A stretch of 64,000 nt of DNA from positions 1,798,001 to 1,862,000 of the forward strand of contig NC_060023.1 of assembly GCF_021134715.1 (NCBI RefSeq). The letters are read 5' to 3'. This DNA is from Daphnia pulex. Lineage: Eukaryota; Arthropoda; Branchiopoda; Diplostraca; Daphniidae. Position numbers and translations under genes: made by a program. Of this stretch, positions 1-12,119 are shown in pieces (positions within the stretch are counted from its first letter, which is position 1; every line of letters starts with the position of its first letter). A model generated the notes under the pieces. The model saw only the letters and a program-made list of their open reading frames with translations. It had not been told where the DNA came from and ran no database searches.

Positions 1-1270
1 ACCCTTGAACATTTTTCTTTTTTTGGAAACGTTCGTGACTATAGGATTTGCCGTGAAAGCCCGATAAAAAAAAAAAAATTACGAGAAACCCCAAAAGAAA
101 CCATAAAGAGACCGAAAACAGTCGAGCTTCTCTGCCGCACTAGCTGGCAGGCGCCCTATCTAGCGCATTCTGGGAGAAATACTTAATATAGGACCTAAAG
201 GCGAATCCCACCCATGCAACGCGTTCCGTTGGACTTTCAAATGTTCTGTAATTCACTGAATGATCTCCTCCGTGAAGTGTAGGCCTATATGTTATAAGAT
301 AGCCCTTCCAAACAAATTATGAATTTTGATGAGCCTATACACCGTAGTACCGTAGCCCCGCCCCCTAACCGCGGAAAGGGCAAGGTACGAAAAGCATTTC
401 TTTTGCTTACCCTTCATAATAACTTCTTTGCTTTGCATATTTAAGGGAAGTAATACTTGCTGCATGTCTGTACATGTTCTTTTTAACTCGACTGTATGTC
501 TCGATTTCCCGATGAAATAGACACATAGTATAAAGACGTCTGCTGTTATCTTTATACCTGTAGCGCAAATATGAATCATTTTGACTTGTTGTTTTGCTAA
601 CAATAACTGCTTAACAGATGGTGAAAACTACTAATCGTAATAATATCAGCCTATAAAATACTTTTCTTTATTTCTCCGTCATGACAAATGATTATTTGAT
701 GGAAGCAATGACAAGCATTCCTTGTAAAATTTATTTGGAATAATGTTTCATCACCCGATATACGTAAAGACACGGCCGTCGTATTTGGGAAAGTCCATCA
801 GTCTTTATAAGTTGTCTGAATGCTATAAAATAAGATTGACTTCCAGGAATTTCATTTTCGGTTTTATCTTTTCAACAATGCGTTGCCGATACGTTGGAAA
901 GCTTGTGTAGTAACGACAGTTGAACAGGCCATGAACTATGTATAGATTATACCATGCTAGGAAACAAATTTAGCTCCTCCCAGCAGGCTGGATGAGGAGG
1001 ATGGACTTCAAGAGAGTTCAAGTTGAGATTCAACCGAACCAAGGTTATTATATTCCTTGTAGTGTTTTACCTTCGGTTGAGCGCGAAAGCAGCAACCAGC
1101 AAACGAAGGGGAAAGTTTCGACCGAAAGACGGAGGTTTCTGATCTGTGATTTAATCACAAAAGTGCATTGTAGTAATATAGCCGTCATTTAATAGGATAC
1201 GGATTTTCCTACTTTGTGGTGCTGCAACATTTTCTACGATTATTATTACATTTGGCGCTCGAAATTTAAA
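1..1270. other. No gene seen; upstream flank of the first glycosyltransferase
   Basis: Only short open frames without motifs are present. The sequence is AT-rich with a poly-A run near 66-78. No RNA gene or transposon end was recognised. The last part should contain the promoter and 5' UTR of the gene starting at 1271, but I see no convincing TATA box. Confidence 0.5.
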
Positions 1271-2970
1271 ATGTTTCTTCGCATTCGTCGTCGATCGAGC
1301 TTTTTGTCCCTGATAGTCAGTTTCATTTTTGTCTGTTGTCTCATTTCTCTTGTCAATCTATCACTGAGCCAATCGGGAATCAAATGGGATTTATTTCAAA
1401 CGTAAGCCAAAACGCTGTCCATTTTGTTTGTAGATTTATTGTTATACTTGAAATTCTAATACGCACCAAAATGATGTTATTTTAGATTTGAACAAACCAA
1501 CGACATTGAATTTACTGATGATTTCGACAACGTGACTGGTGCCGATAAATATATCGTCCCCAATATCATCCATTTCATCCGCTTCAAAACATTTGAATTA
1601 AACTTTATCGATTACGTCGTGCTGAAAGCGGCGATGCGCAACCACAAACCAGACAAGTTCTACATCCACACAAATGTACTAGAGGTTAAATATGAAGGAA
1701 AGTACTGGGACTTGGTGCGGAAGGACAGGGATTTGTGGTCTCGCATTGAAGTTTTGTATCTGGAAGCTCCAACGGAAATTTTCGGCCAAAAACTCAACGA
1801 AGGCTGGCGCTTTTACCACGGCGGAGACATCGGACGCATCCGCGTTTTGATGCAATACGGAGGCATCTACTTGGATAACGATTGCTTTGTCATCCGTTCA
1901 CTGGACAAGTACCGCAACTTTGAATGCGCCATCAATTGGGATGAAAATCAATTCATCGGTTCTCAAACCATTATTGCACACAAGAACGCCCGTTTTCTGG
2001 CCCTCTGGCTGGATTCTTACAGGCACTATCGTTCGGAGAAATGGTAATAATTTTTTTTTTTTCGTTAGTCGTATTGATATTATGGTGGCTCAATTTAACA
2101 GGTACTATAATGCTGGCGAGCGACCCACGGTTGAAATCCTTTATCGTCACCCGCAACTCGTTCACCGTGTCAAAGGCGATTTTGGAATCATCACAGACGT
2201 TTCTTTAAATCTCTATCGCAATACAAGCAAACCGTTTGAGTGGCGCAGTTTAGATTCCATACACTTGCTCGTAAATCATCGCTTCTATCGTAAGAATACT
2301 ATTTTGAATGAAATTATTATTATTAGACTAATTTTGTTATAAATTTTACGGATGAACTTTAGTCGATAAAAATTACAACAAGACACCCACTTTCAACGAG
2401 AGTAACATCCAGACCTACCAGTATCCATTTGGGGAAATGGCTCGCGAAGTTCTTGACATGAAACCCATCACCCTTTCTGAATCACCATCAGCCCACCAGC
2501 ACCCTCCACAGTTAGTAATTGATTTAACAGATTGGACTGAAGGCGAAAGTGATTCGTTTGCATTGAACGAAACTAAAATCGCCAACACCAGCACCATTGA
2601 ACCAACCACCAACGATCCTTATACCATGCACGTCAATGAGATGAATCAACAGTTGCTCGACTTTTTGATGAACCAACTACGACCTTACGGAATTGTGGAC
2701 CCTGACTCAATTACCAGTACTACAACCATTCCACCGAGCACAAGCACTTTTCTTCCAAATGCTGCCGAGGTGCTGATGAAGAACCTCATTAGCAACGGAA
2801 CGGATACAGATGAAATCATCAATGCACAGCAGATGCAATTATTCCGTGATTATGTAATGCAACAACTTATGCCTTTGGGAATTGTGGGCTCTAGCGAAAA
2901 ACCAATAACCAGTAGTACGACCGTGACACAAGTACCACTACAACAGCTAGTGTCACAAAATCCAATTTAA
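1271..2970 (+). CDS. DXD-motif glycosyltransferase (GT32-like, Gly_transf_sug type), type II membrane protein
   Basis: Four exons fit GT-AG rules and phase: 1271-1401, 1486-2043, 2102-2289 and 2363-2970, giving 494 aa. The N-terminus has a short basic stretch and then a hydrophobic anchor (residues about 12-33), as in Golgi type II enzymes. The catalytic region has YIVPNIIHFIRF, then GGDIGRIRVLMQYGGIYLDN with the D-N-D sugar-nucleotide/metal motif, and NAGE further on. This is the pattern of the DXD sugar-transferase superfamily; donor and acceptor are unknown. The gene at 19594-20797 is a paralogue and supports every join, including the YQYPFGEMAREVL block at the start of the last exon. Unlike that paralogue, this protein carries a long Ser/Thr/Pro-rich tail with an internal repeat (see findings). 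The chosen ATG is the one just before the anchor. Confidence 0.85.
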
Positions 2971-4534
2971 TGAACTTCAATTTGCCTCAGAATTTAGACG
3001 TGAAAACTCTGTTGTCGATATTCCACGCACTCGAAAAAAACAAAGAAAATTCAAATGTTATTTCCGCTTAAGATATATGTTATTACCGTACAAAATACAT
3101 TGCAATCAGAACGTCTTGACTTAACATCCAGATTTCATATGATATTGTTACCGGGCTTATTTACTTGATGAACTCGCAATAATACGTGCAGGGATTATAG
3201 CAATAACAAACCACTCAACAAAAAAAATTAATATTAGCATTTTCCTGAGATCAAAAAAGACCTTCAACTTCAGACAATACTTTAGACGGTCATCGTTCAA
3301 GAATCCAGGGGGGGGGGGGGGTCACCGCTGGGATAACAACACCGCATCGTGAATAAAATAAATAAACGAAAAAAAAGAAATAATAAATTTTCGATGTTTT
3401 CATCGTCGAAGATGTCTGCACATCTTGGCACTGCAATGCGCTCGACAACTTCGCTGTTGACTAGTATATAGAATCTATTATTATAGGGGACCCATCCTAA
3501 AGTTAATTACCACCCATAAGCGGTGGTAATTAACTGTTACAAACATGTGTATCAATTCATCAGCATCTAATTACAAGACCGTCGTTTGAAAAGCCCAAAG
3601 ACTTTTGATTCGACAGAAAAGATTTTAGTATTACGTATTTGAATCAATCGAGTTTGTATATGGCTTGATTGTGCTGGTAGAACCGTAAATGGGCTTGACT
3701 GATTGACAGACCGTAAATGGTCCGACAACTGCAACACAACTAATATCATGTCGAGACAAATATGTTGCTGATGCAATCGGATACAATATAGAAGTCAGTT
3801 AATAGTAACTGCGTTGTGTCTTTGTATAGAAATAACAAAACAATAGTTTTCACTCCCGCGTTCGTGAACAGTAGCGCGAACTAGACGCCCTTTTAAAATA
3901 TTCGTGAATATGACCTTTTTATTGAAGCAAAGAAAGTTTTATTGTTCGATATATACAGATAGCTACAATTCAGTGAGAAATTAATGTAAGGCAATTACTG
4001 CTAATGCATCAAATCACATAATCTTACATTCAGCATTTGATTTTAAAAAATCACGAAGTAGCCAATTTAAACAAGAATACCGATGGAACACCATACACCA
4101 ATACTGAAACATTTCGAGAACTATTAGTTTGCGTACAGGTTAGAGTCTAACCCAGCCACTGCCCGCAGCCAACTACGTGTTCGACTGTTGAACTCGCGAA
4201 GGATATTTGGTTCCGCCCTTGGAGGACTAGCCTGTGTTATACTTGTGTTACCCATTTACCCTTGAACAACTTGGCTTTAACACGTATAACAGAATTCATA
4301 GTCTTTCACACGCCAACATCTGAAGTTGGTTGGCACCTTTGCTGACGCCTTTGCAAAACGTAAAGAAATGTCGCTTTTTGCAAACAGTTAAATAACAGTA
4401 TCGATGAAAAAACGCTGGTGGCACCGAGACGAAGATTTTACTCTGTGGTGTGTCAATCAAAATTTTAGTATTAAATGAAAGTCCATATCTTTTTGAATGA
4501 CTCCGCCATTTGCGTATTAAACAAACATGCCAAA
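2971..4534. other. Intergenic; 3' flanks of two convergent genes
   Basis: This stretch separates the plus-strand gene ending at 2970 from the minus-strand gene ending at 4535. It contains AATAAA-type signals around 3353-3365, a poly-G run at about 3309-3320 and a perfect hairpin (3501-3535). Open frames here have no recognisable protein features. Confidence 0.5.
3501..3535. repeat. Perfect 14-bp hairpin
   Basis: AGTTAATTACCACC at 3501-3514 is the exact reverse complement of 3522-3535, with a 7-nt loop. It lies in the intergenic region downstream of the first gene. It could be a small foldback element or a structured 3' end; nothing decides between these. Confidence 0.7.
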
Positions 4535-5913
4535 TCAACAATAATTCCACTCGGATGTGGCGTTTACTGGGCGGCATTCGACCGGACACGGAGACGTAAG
4601 GGCCTCCGCTGGATCATCTCGCCCGCCGATGAAAAGGCCGTCCTTACTTCTTGGCGTCGGGTACGGCTTGGTGAATGGGAAATTTCCGCAGCAGTAACTG
4701 TCATGAGACACCTAATTGTCCCGCCCAAAGATAAATTTTAGATTTGACAAAAGTTCCATTTTTAAAATCCTTGGTTCCCCAGTGATAAAAATGTCTTACC
4801 ATGTTTGACTGCGCAAAAGGCCAAATGTAGTCCGTCAGCAGAGCTTGGTCGTAGCCGTAGTTGTGATTATGGGTCAATTTAAAAATCTCCTGAAACACAC
4901 CGGCAATGTGTGCACGATCCTGGCTCAGTTTGACTCCCCACATACCTAATAATACAAAATTGGTTGAAGTCTAAAATACTCCTCATTTGTACACCACAAC
5001 TATCGGCTAAATTTGACTATAGTAAATGCCTTTGAAACCAATTACCCGCTAGAACATGGACGCAGTGATACGGATGGTCTCTCATAATGTGGAAAATCTT
5101 GTCACTGGCCAACCACTCACGAACGGCATCTTCTTCACGGGATATGATTCGACTGTCCGTGTCTCTAGACATGACCGTGTCCACCATATCATCGAGCATA
5201 GTTAACTAAACAGATAAAATCTAAACATTAATTCAACAGCAAAGCCAGCAGCGGATATCAGAAACATGCTTTTTTAAACAATCTAAGCGGACGTAACAAA
5301 AAGATAAAACTGCTGAATAGTTTATTTATAGTAATAATAGAATGTTACCCAACGCCAGGTCGCCGCACTTGGATTCCTTTCCAAATTTCGATTTTCCAGC
5401 ACTTGGGTGACGTTGCAAATATCGACGTGACTTCCGATGTCCAAATGGCGGTTGAACGTTTCCCAACTTGCCTTGTCGTCGGATTGCAGATTGAGATAGA
5501 TCCTTACAGTCCACCCTGAAAAAATTAATTTATAATTTCTCACCTTTATTAGAATCAATCGAATGATGCTCATGTTGATTAATACCTGGATAAATCGAGG
5601 GGACCGACTTGAGAGTCTCTCCAAATGGAATGACGTATTTTTTAACGTGATCCTCCCGTGAGAAGTTGTCGTAAAGGGAATAGGTGACGATCTTTTGATT
5701 GGGACCTCTTCGGTCAGCGGCGTGACTGCAAGTTGATTTGAATTGACCTAGCAGAAGCTCCTCTTGTTGAAAGATAGGCGCGTGATTAACGAGAATTGTC
5801 ACAAGGATAACAAACGAGATGAGACCAATTGTCAGTTTACGCTCGAGTTTACGCAAATGACACCGGTGTTGCAAAATGGCCATGTCGCTGTCGCCAAGTG
5901 AACGTGTGATCAC
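4535..5913 (-). CDS. Type II membrane protein with RDTDS motif, putative glycosyltransferase (paralogue of 8362-9577)
   Basis: Five exons on the minus strand: 5913-5586, 5515-5349, 5205-5046, 4945-4800 and 4711-4535, giving 325 aa with consistent phases. The N-terminus has a hydrophobic anchor (LTIGLISFVILVTILV). Next come DRRGPNQ and a YSLYD motif, YPGWTVRIYLN, VMSRDTDSRI with an acidic D-T-D group, AVREWL, MRDHPYHC and MWGVK. The protein ends with HDSYCCGNFP and a Cys-rich tail ending in YC. The order resembles sugar-nucleotide transferases in which D-x-D binds the metal and nucleotide sugar, but I cannot name the family or substrate. Its neighbours are glycosyltransferases. The first ATG is used; a second Met 10 codons on is equally possible. 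Confidence 0.75.
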
Positions 5914-6362
5914 AAATTCGCCCTGCTACTAAACGACGAATTGTGATCCGTGTGAGCAACTTGTCTATTGTGAACGCGTCTAATCAGGTACGGCCGGACG
6001 AGCAGCAGAATGGTCCTCGAGATATTTAGTTATCAAATTCACACCATTTACAGCATAGGTGTGAAGAAAAAGTCCTCTGTTTCATGGGTGGTTTATTACC
6101 TAGCAATGCGATAAAGACATAATTCATCACGGTGTGCATCACGGCTGTGGTTATCAGTAGTAATGACCCCCCCCCCCCACCTGTGACCTGCGTCCGTTCA
6201 TATAAATATATAGAACCTTGATGTATACAGCCCAAAGTTTCACAATGTGTCATGTTCTACTAGAGATAGATAATTTCTCTTTTGAAAACGTTATTTATTG
6301 CCCAGATGACGCCACTGAAACATTTTTAAAATTCTGGGTTGAACAAATAAAATTTAAATATA

Positions 6363-7358
6363 TCACATTTTGAATTTGGAATTGAAATAGGCGATTTCGG
6401 CGCACGAGTATTTGTCCGGCGCGGCCGGCACGAATCCCTTGCTGTTCAAATTGCTCTTGTAATCGAACGGAATCATTCCGTGGCGGCTTTCCAACGAGCG
6501 CAAGAGGCCAATCCGCTGGCGGATGTCGTCGACGCTATCGTCGCCATCAAAGTGAACCTCCATGGCCAGCTGCTTCACTCTGCCCAGTATGCCCGAGTCG
6601 ATCATTTGCGGCAGGACAGTCCACTCGTCACCTTCGATGTCGATCTTGACGTAATCGATTTCCCGCTCTCCGTGAATCGATTTAAATCTATTGTAAAAAG
6701 ATTCCAAGGTGAGAACCTTCCAGGCGACTTCCGGCCGTTTCTTGTCCAGGTAAATGTAACCGTCTCGGTTCCACAGGCCCATCTGGTAAAAATGAATTCG
6801 AGCGCTGCGATTGTGATCGACTTCCTCCATGGATCTTTTTTTAAAATTTTTAAAAATTCCAAATCAATTCGAATCTGAATTGAATTAAAATCAACGAAAT
6901 TCATTATCATTATTTTACGGATCGAAAGAGTAGACGTTGCATCCGAGTTTAGCCATGTCGTCGTCAAACGACCATTCGTTGTCTATTCCGAACGAGTAGA
7001 CGAGACAATTGTTGATGGCCGGCCCGAGTCCCTGGTCTAGGCAGACGGACTTTTGCCCGTCTTTGTACCTGTCGCTATTGTTGATGACTACGCCGCCAAA
7101 CTCGTAGAAGACGCGACAGGCCGATCGGTTTGTCATCCGACTCGAATCCAAAAAGGCCAGCAACTGCGACGCGGATGACCAAGAGTCCAGCATCATTGCG
7201 TCATCATCCGCGCTGTTGCCCCGTTTTGGGCCGTTTTCAGAGCCGGAATTGGATAATTTCAACAGGGTCAAGCTCAAGGACAGAACGGCCAGACACAGGA
7301 GGAACCGGGCGATGGTTTTGACTGAATGCTGATGGATGTTGGCAACACGGAAAAACAT
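6363..7358 (-). CDS. METTL24: METTL24-like methyltransferase (FkbM-like family), secretory-pathway anchored
   Basis: Two exons, 7358-6919 and 6834-6363, join in frame to give 303 aa. The N-terminus has a signal-anchor (FLLCLAVLSLSLTLL). The body shows the METTL24 pattern: CRVFYEFGGVV, DGQKSVCLDQG, CLVYSFGIDNEWSFDD, GCNVYSFDP, and YVKIDIEGDEW, which corresponds to the motif of FkbM-type S-adenosylmethionine-dependent methyltransferases. The exon join falls inside FDP|SM, as the family sequence requires. A more upstream ATG (7418) exists but would put an unlikely 20-residue leader before the anchor. METTL24 proteins are poorly characterised; methylation of a glycan or secreted protein is inferred from the neighbours only. 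Confidence 0.85.
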
Positions 7359-8361
7359 TTTGCGTTGTACAAATAGTTTCGTTTGGAATTCAAATGCGGC
7401 AGAGACGGCGGGAAACACGGAACCAACTTTCTCGCTTCAAATCTTTTGTCAACTGACATATTTTTCGTCAACTCTGTTGTTGTTAGACTTGAGACTGATG
7501 AATTATTGGAGCCTGTCATCCGTCACAGCGTGTTGTTGCAACAACTCGGCTCGACTCCGCCGCCGCCGGGATGTATCTTCTTATTTATTTTTTTACGACA
7601 CCCAAAAACATCTCAAACTTTACATGAATAAATTAAAAATTCAGAGGCTCCTCATAAACAATTCTCCGGCGCTATAGGGTTCGAGTTGCGCGTGCGATGG
7701 CCATCTGAGAAAAAGAAGAAAGACTTTATGACGAGTTCGTGAGCGGCACAGTCCGTGACAAGCGGTCAGCATCTCTCTTTGAATGCTAAAAGCCACATGA
7801 ATATTATTATTTGAATCCGGCCAACTGCTGATCCTTTCGAGATTGTACGACTTCTTAAAAAATTACACAACAACAACAACAACTGGGTGTAATAAAAATG
7901 TTTCTTTTCTTTTTCTCTCCCAGACGAGTGGAATGACCCCGGAAAGTTTTACTAAGATGATGTACAAAGGGTTTCGTCTACCCCGTGTCAAGTTTAACGG
8001 CGAAAAAAATTTACGACAGGGTCGGGAGCTATAGCGGCTCATCCGTATAATAATAGGCCCTCTCGGCGGGATATGCGCACGCTAGCTCATTTGAATTCTT
8101 ACAATAGGGCGGCGACTGCAGGTATATATCCTTAGATCTTGAACCCTTTCGATGAAACGTTGAACTCACTCGACCAAACCCATTTTTGATGATATCCACC
8201 TACCCATATAAGAAAGCGCATAGTTTACAACACAAAAGTTCAGGGTTCGATTCACGCAACGGCCGGAATGCGTAATTATGGATTATGCAAATCCACTCTC
8301 CTCTAATTGATTAGCTTGTCTATTATTCAGTTTGGAAGAAGTATCAACATGAACAAACATA
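7359..8361. other. Intergenic; no gene seen
   Basis: This lies between two minus-strand genes: the upstream side of the METTL24-like gene and the 3' side of the next gene. No open frame has a recognisable domain. A GGTTCGATTC string near 8242 resembles a tRNA B-box, but no tRNA fold surrounds it. Confidence 0.5.
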
Positions 8362-9577
8362 TTAACATTCGTTCCAATCTGGGTGTCGTTGGGGTCGGCA
8401 TTTTTCCGGGCACATTCCGGGCGACGGAAGACTTTGGTTGGTGTAAACCGATCCGACAAACGAGGAAGAATCTTGTCGCCTGGTCGGAAAAGGTAATAGC
8501 GAAGAAGACGGGAATGTTTCACAGCAATAACTATCGTGAATCACCTGAGTTGAATAATAATCAAATGAGACACTATCAATTATATGGGACACAAATTGAT
8601 CGGCGTTGTCATGTTTAAATATACAAACCGAGTCTTTTACAGCTAAAGGCCAAAGGTAAAATTTCAGTAGCAATTGATCGACGCCGTGGAAGGATGGCAT
8701 TGGCCTTTTGAACATTTTCTCGACGACCCGGCCAATGTCACGACGCCTTTGATGGACTTTGGCCCCCCACAGTCCTATGTTCGTTTTTATTTAACCTTGA
8801 CTGTTTCAATGTTTAAACGAAAAAATTTTATGTTTAAAAAATTGAAATCCGAGGGTTCAACTACCTCCGAGAATTTCCGTGTTGCAATGCCACGGATGAT
8901 CTCGCATGGCGTGGAAAGTGGCGTCGCTGGCGGACAGCCATTGGCGAACGGCGTCGATTTCTCGACGGATCAACTCCGAGTCCGTGTCTCTCGACATGAA
9001 CCGATCCACCAGAGGATCCAGCAGCGGGAGAAAGCGCCAGGTCATGGGAAATACCGTCGGCCGGATGTTGCGCAACCGGAGGATAGGATCGACGTCGCAA
9101 AAGTCGATCTTGGCGGAATTGTTCAACATTTCTTTTAATTCTCTTCCGTCCTCCGTCGAAAAATTGTGATAAATCCTGACGATCCAATCTGAAATCATTG
9201 ATGAACGTCTTTGATTAATTAAAATAAGAAGTTGATTTAATTATAACCCCCAAATTACCTGGATAAATGCGGCTGATATTTGCGATCAAGGCTCTCAGCG
9301 GGCGGATGTATCTGTCCGAAACGGCCGGATCGGTCAAGTCGCCGTAAAGTGAAAATGAGACGACACTCTGATTGGGTCCCCTGCGATCCGCTTCGCAACT
9401 GCAAGTTGAAATCGACGATAAACATAAACTGTTGTTCAATTCACGAATAATAATAATTTCTCCATTTTTGAATGATTTCGTGAATTCCATCACGAACGCT
9501 GCGACAAGAAATAAATAAATAACGAGCTTGATGAAGTTAACTAGACGGTAAAAGCTGTACGTCTGTCTCATGGTCAT
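8362..9577 (-). CDS. Type II membrane protein with RDTDS motif, putative glycosyltransferase (paralogue of 4535-5913)
   Basis: Four exons, 9577-9259, 9188-8865, 8774-8641 and 8544-8362, give 319 aa. Features in order: N-terminal anchor (LVIYLFLVAAFVM), CEADRRGPNQSVVSFSLYGD, YPDWIVRIYHNF, FMSRDTDSELIRREIDAVRQWL, MRDHPWHC, LWGAKVHQ, HDSYCCETFP, PFPTRRQD, FVGSVY and a Cys-rich end (CPEKCRP, HPDWNEC). It lacks one intron that its paralogue has. The last intron (8545-8640) is 96 nt, a multiple of three, and has no stop, so retaining it would add 32 residues; comparison with the paralogue shows it is an intron. Role as a transferase is inferred from the D-T-D motif, topology and neighbourhood. Confidence 0.75.
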
Positions 9578-9822
9578 AAACTGTCAAGAATGAAATGAAT
9601 GATGGAACAACCCGAGTTGATTGATGTGCCACTCAAATTCTTCTATCATTTTTTAAAATTATTATACCTAGTCACGTAATCTATTTGAACGTAATTATTT
9701 ACCTGTCCAGAAGATGGCGTCTGTGATCGGTGTAGACTTTTGAACACAAATTCAGACCCGCCTATTTTCAAAAATGGGAGGGGCTCAATCATTCTGAAAG
9801 ATGAACGACCGCGGGAGCCGAC

Positions 9823-11073
9823 GTGAATGTCAATGATTTCGATCATCACTTCCAGATGACAAATATAGCCAGACAGAAGCGGACAATAGCAATGTCATTG
9901 CTAACGACTCGTCAACTCGTCGTCGTCAACCGCTTGGATTTGGTTTACAAAAACAAGCGGCGATTGGCTAACATTTTTCGTACATCCGTCCTGGCAGTTG
10001 GCATTTTCACTTTGGTAATTTATCAATCACTCCGCAAACTGGAAATTGCCGGAACTCGAAATTGTCAGTATAGGGACGTTAAATCAATTTTAATTTGGAA
10101 CGCTCCGGAACGAGCGGAAGTAGTGGCCTTTGTCAATTCCGCTCAGGACGGCCGGAATGTTTTTAATTCCTGTCCGATCACCGAGTGCCGGATCGATTTG
10201 GAAGCTTCCGGAAAACTCGACACTTACGACGCCATCGTCGTCAATTTCAACGATCAATTCCGGCTGGTCGACTTGCCGGAATTCCACCGGAAACCTCATC
10301 AGCGGATGGTCTTCTTCACTCAAGAGCCTCCGCCGGCTTTGAAAGGCTACGATTTCCGTCGGTATGCAAATTACTTTAACTGGACCATGACATACCGGAC
10401 GGATTCCGACATTCCTCTCACTTACGGCCGGCTTACCAAGCGAGAAAAAACATTAACAAACACAGAAACGACCAGCAATTCCGGCAACAAGACCAAACTA
10501 GTGGCCTGGATGGCCACTCAATGCTTGACGGATGGCCGGAGGGAGTCGTACGTCAAGGAATTAAAACGCCACATCGATATCGACGTGTACGGCCTTTGCG
10601 GAAGACTTTCATGCGCCCGGCATCCGGTGGATGTCTCCCATCCGCGCTGCTACGACAAACTGGAATCCACCTACAAGTTTTACCTGTCGTTGGAGAATTC
10701 CATCTGCCGGGACTACGTCACCGAAAAGTTTTTCAAAATCATCCAGCGTCGCATCGTGCCCGTCGTTTACGGCGGTGCGGATTACGAGCGGATCGCACCC
10801 GCCGGCTCGTACATCGACGCCCGTCGTTACCATCCGGCTCAACTGGCCGACTACCTGCGGCGGCTGGATGCCAATGAAACTTTGTACCAGGAATTCTTCC
10901 GCTGGAAGAAAGACTACGCCGTCGAAGCCGGAGTCACATCCATGGCCCATCGTGGGTTCTGCCATCTTTGCAGTCGATTACATCACGATCAAACGGTGAA
11001 AACTTGCGTCGATTTGACTAGCCACTGGCAACATCCCAGCGACGAGTGTCAATCACCTTTGGAGATGAACTAA
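9823..11073 (+). CDS. Alpha-1,3-fucosyltransferase (GT10), intronless
   Basis: One exon encodes 416 aa, the usual length of invertebrate alpha-1,3-fucosyltransferases. These enzymes move fucose from GDP-fucose to GlcNAc of N- or O-glycans in the Golgi. Visible features are a type II anchor (TSVLAVGIFTLVIYQSL), ILIWNAPER at the start of the stem-distal domain, RMVFFTQEPP, NYFNWTMTYRTDSDI, and the donor-binding block YKFYLSLENSICRDYVTEKF followed by RRIVPVVYGG. The C-terminus has CHLC and further Cys, as in the family. In-frame Met residues at 9823, 9856 and 9892 are all possible starts. The copies at 28054-29350 and 52983-54279 are divergent relatives with introns. Confidence 0.93.
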   Translation: MNVNDFDHHFQMTNIARQKRTIAMSLLTTRQLVVVNRLDLVYKNKRRLANIFRTSVLAVGIFTLVIYQSLRKLEIAGTRNCQYRDVKSILIWNAPERAEVVAFVNSAQDGRNVFNSCPITECRIDLEASGKLDTYDAIVVNFNDQFRLVDLPEFHRKPHQRMVFFTQEPPPALKGYDFRRYANYFNWTMTYRTDSDIPLTYGRLTKREKTLTNTETTSNSGNKTKLVAWMATQCLTDGRRESYVKELKRHIDIDVYGLCGRLSCARHPVDVSHPRCYDKLESTYKFYLSLENSICRDYVTEKFFKIIQRRIVPVVYGGADYERIAPAGSYIDARRYHPAQLADYLRRLDANETLYQEFFRWKKDYAVEAGVTSMAHRGFCHLCSRLHHDQTVKTCVDLTSHWQHPSDECQSPLEMN

Positions 11074-11327
11074 TATAATTAATTTTTAGTCTTTACTAAA
11101 CCCTGATTCAAACTTGTTCAACTGCCAAGAAAAAATAAAATTCCTTTTCAATTCTTTCAGTCATTTTATGACCAGCCATAAATAATTTGACTTGGGTATA
11201 ATAAAAATGAAACACGGAAATGTCATTTGAGACTCAATGGTACACCCATTAGCCGTTTATTTCTCCTTAAATACACAATAGAAATAGAAAAAAGAATAAG
11301 GATAAAAGATAACTAGTCAAGTTGTCA

Positions 11328-12038
11328 TTAACAATTGTTGAACGGCAGCGGCGAAGGGAAGCAGCCGTTGATGGTGATGGTGTTGGTGGTGGCAACGGTG
11401 GTGGAAGTCGAGGTGACCGGCTGGGTGACGGTCACTGTGGTCGAGTAGAGGACCGTAATGCCGAAAACCTGGGCCAGACCGACGCCAAAGAACGGATTGG
11501 CCACTCGGGCCTTGCAGATGCTTTCCATGTCGCGGATTTGAACTTCGGCCATGCCGGCCGTGTTCTCAATGGATGGCTGGACTTCAGCCGCTGCCTCAGC
11601 CTGGACATCCAGCGATCTCATCTCCGGAAGAGCGGTGACCATCAACCTATAGAATTTCCAGTGTTACATTGATGATAGAAATACAAATAAAATAAATGAA
11701 AATGATTTTGATTACTCGACGGGGGCCGATGGATTGATCTCATCTTCGTCTTCTTCTTCCGCTTCCAGGAAGATTGGTTCTTCCATGACGTTGCGGCGCC
11801 GGCGGCAGTTGGGAATGCCGACGACCGAGACGGCGCAGCTGGTCGTGATGCCCTTAGTGACGACCGTGGTGGAGCTGACGGTGACCGTCGACGTGATGGT
11901 CTTTGGCGTGACGAGGAAGCGCAGAACGTTGGGAATTTGGCGGTTGGCCGGTTCTTCAGACTGTCCACTGGAAACCAGTACGGAAGCGGAGGCCAATACG
12001 GCGCAAGACAGGAGAAGGACTAGAACGGACGACTGCAT
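11328..12038 (-). CDS. Small secreted Thr/Ser-rich protein with RRRR site (family member 1)
   Basis: Two exons, 12038-11716 and 11646-11328, give 213 aa. A signal peptide (SSVLVLLLSCAVLASAS) starts the protein. A Thr/Ser/Val-rich stretch ends in CAVSVVGIPNCRRRRN; RRRR looks like a furin-type processing site. An acidic stretch follows, then RVANPFFGVG, a second Thr/Ser/Val-rich stretch, and GCFPSPLPFNNC at the C-terminus. The same plan is seen at 13063-13860 and 14474-15327, with the linker intron at the same place and phase 2. I do not recognise the family. Processing into two chains, O-glycosylation and a structural or extracellular role are inference. Confidence 0.8.
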
Positions 12039-12100
12039 CTTGTGTGTTAGATTCTCGATTAGTTCTGAGCTGACAATTGACTTGTTAACACCTTGTGTCT

Positions 12101-12108
12101 TTATATAC
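12101..12108 (-). promoter_or_regulatory. TATA box
   Basis: On the minus strand GGGTATATAA lies about 65 bp upstream of the ATG at 12038. A TCAG initiator-like site lies about 30 bp downstream of it. This is standard core-promoter spacing and supports the chosen start. Confidence 0.6.
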
Positions 12109-12119
12109 CCACGGAAATG

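Noticed and set aside
8236-8260. tRNA-like B-box (GGTTCGATTC)
   Set aside because: No A-box at the right distance and no cloverleaf stems; at most a SINE relic.
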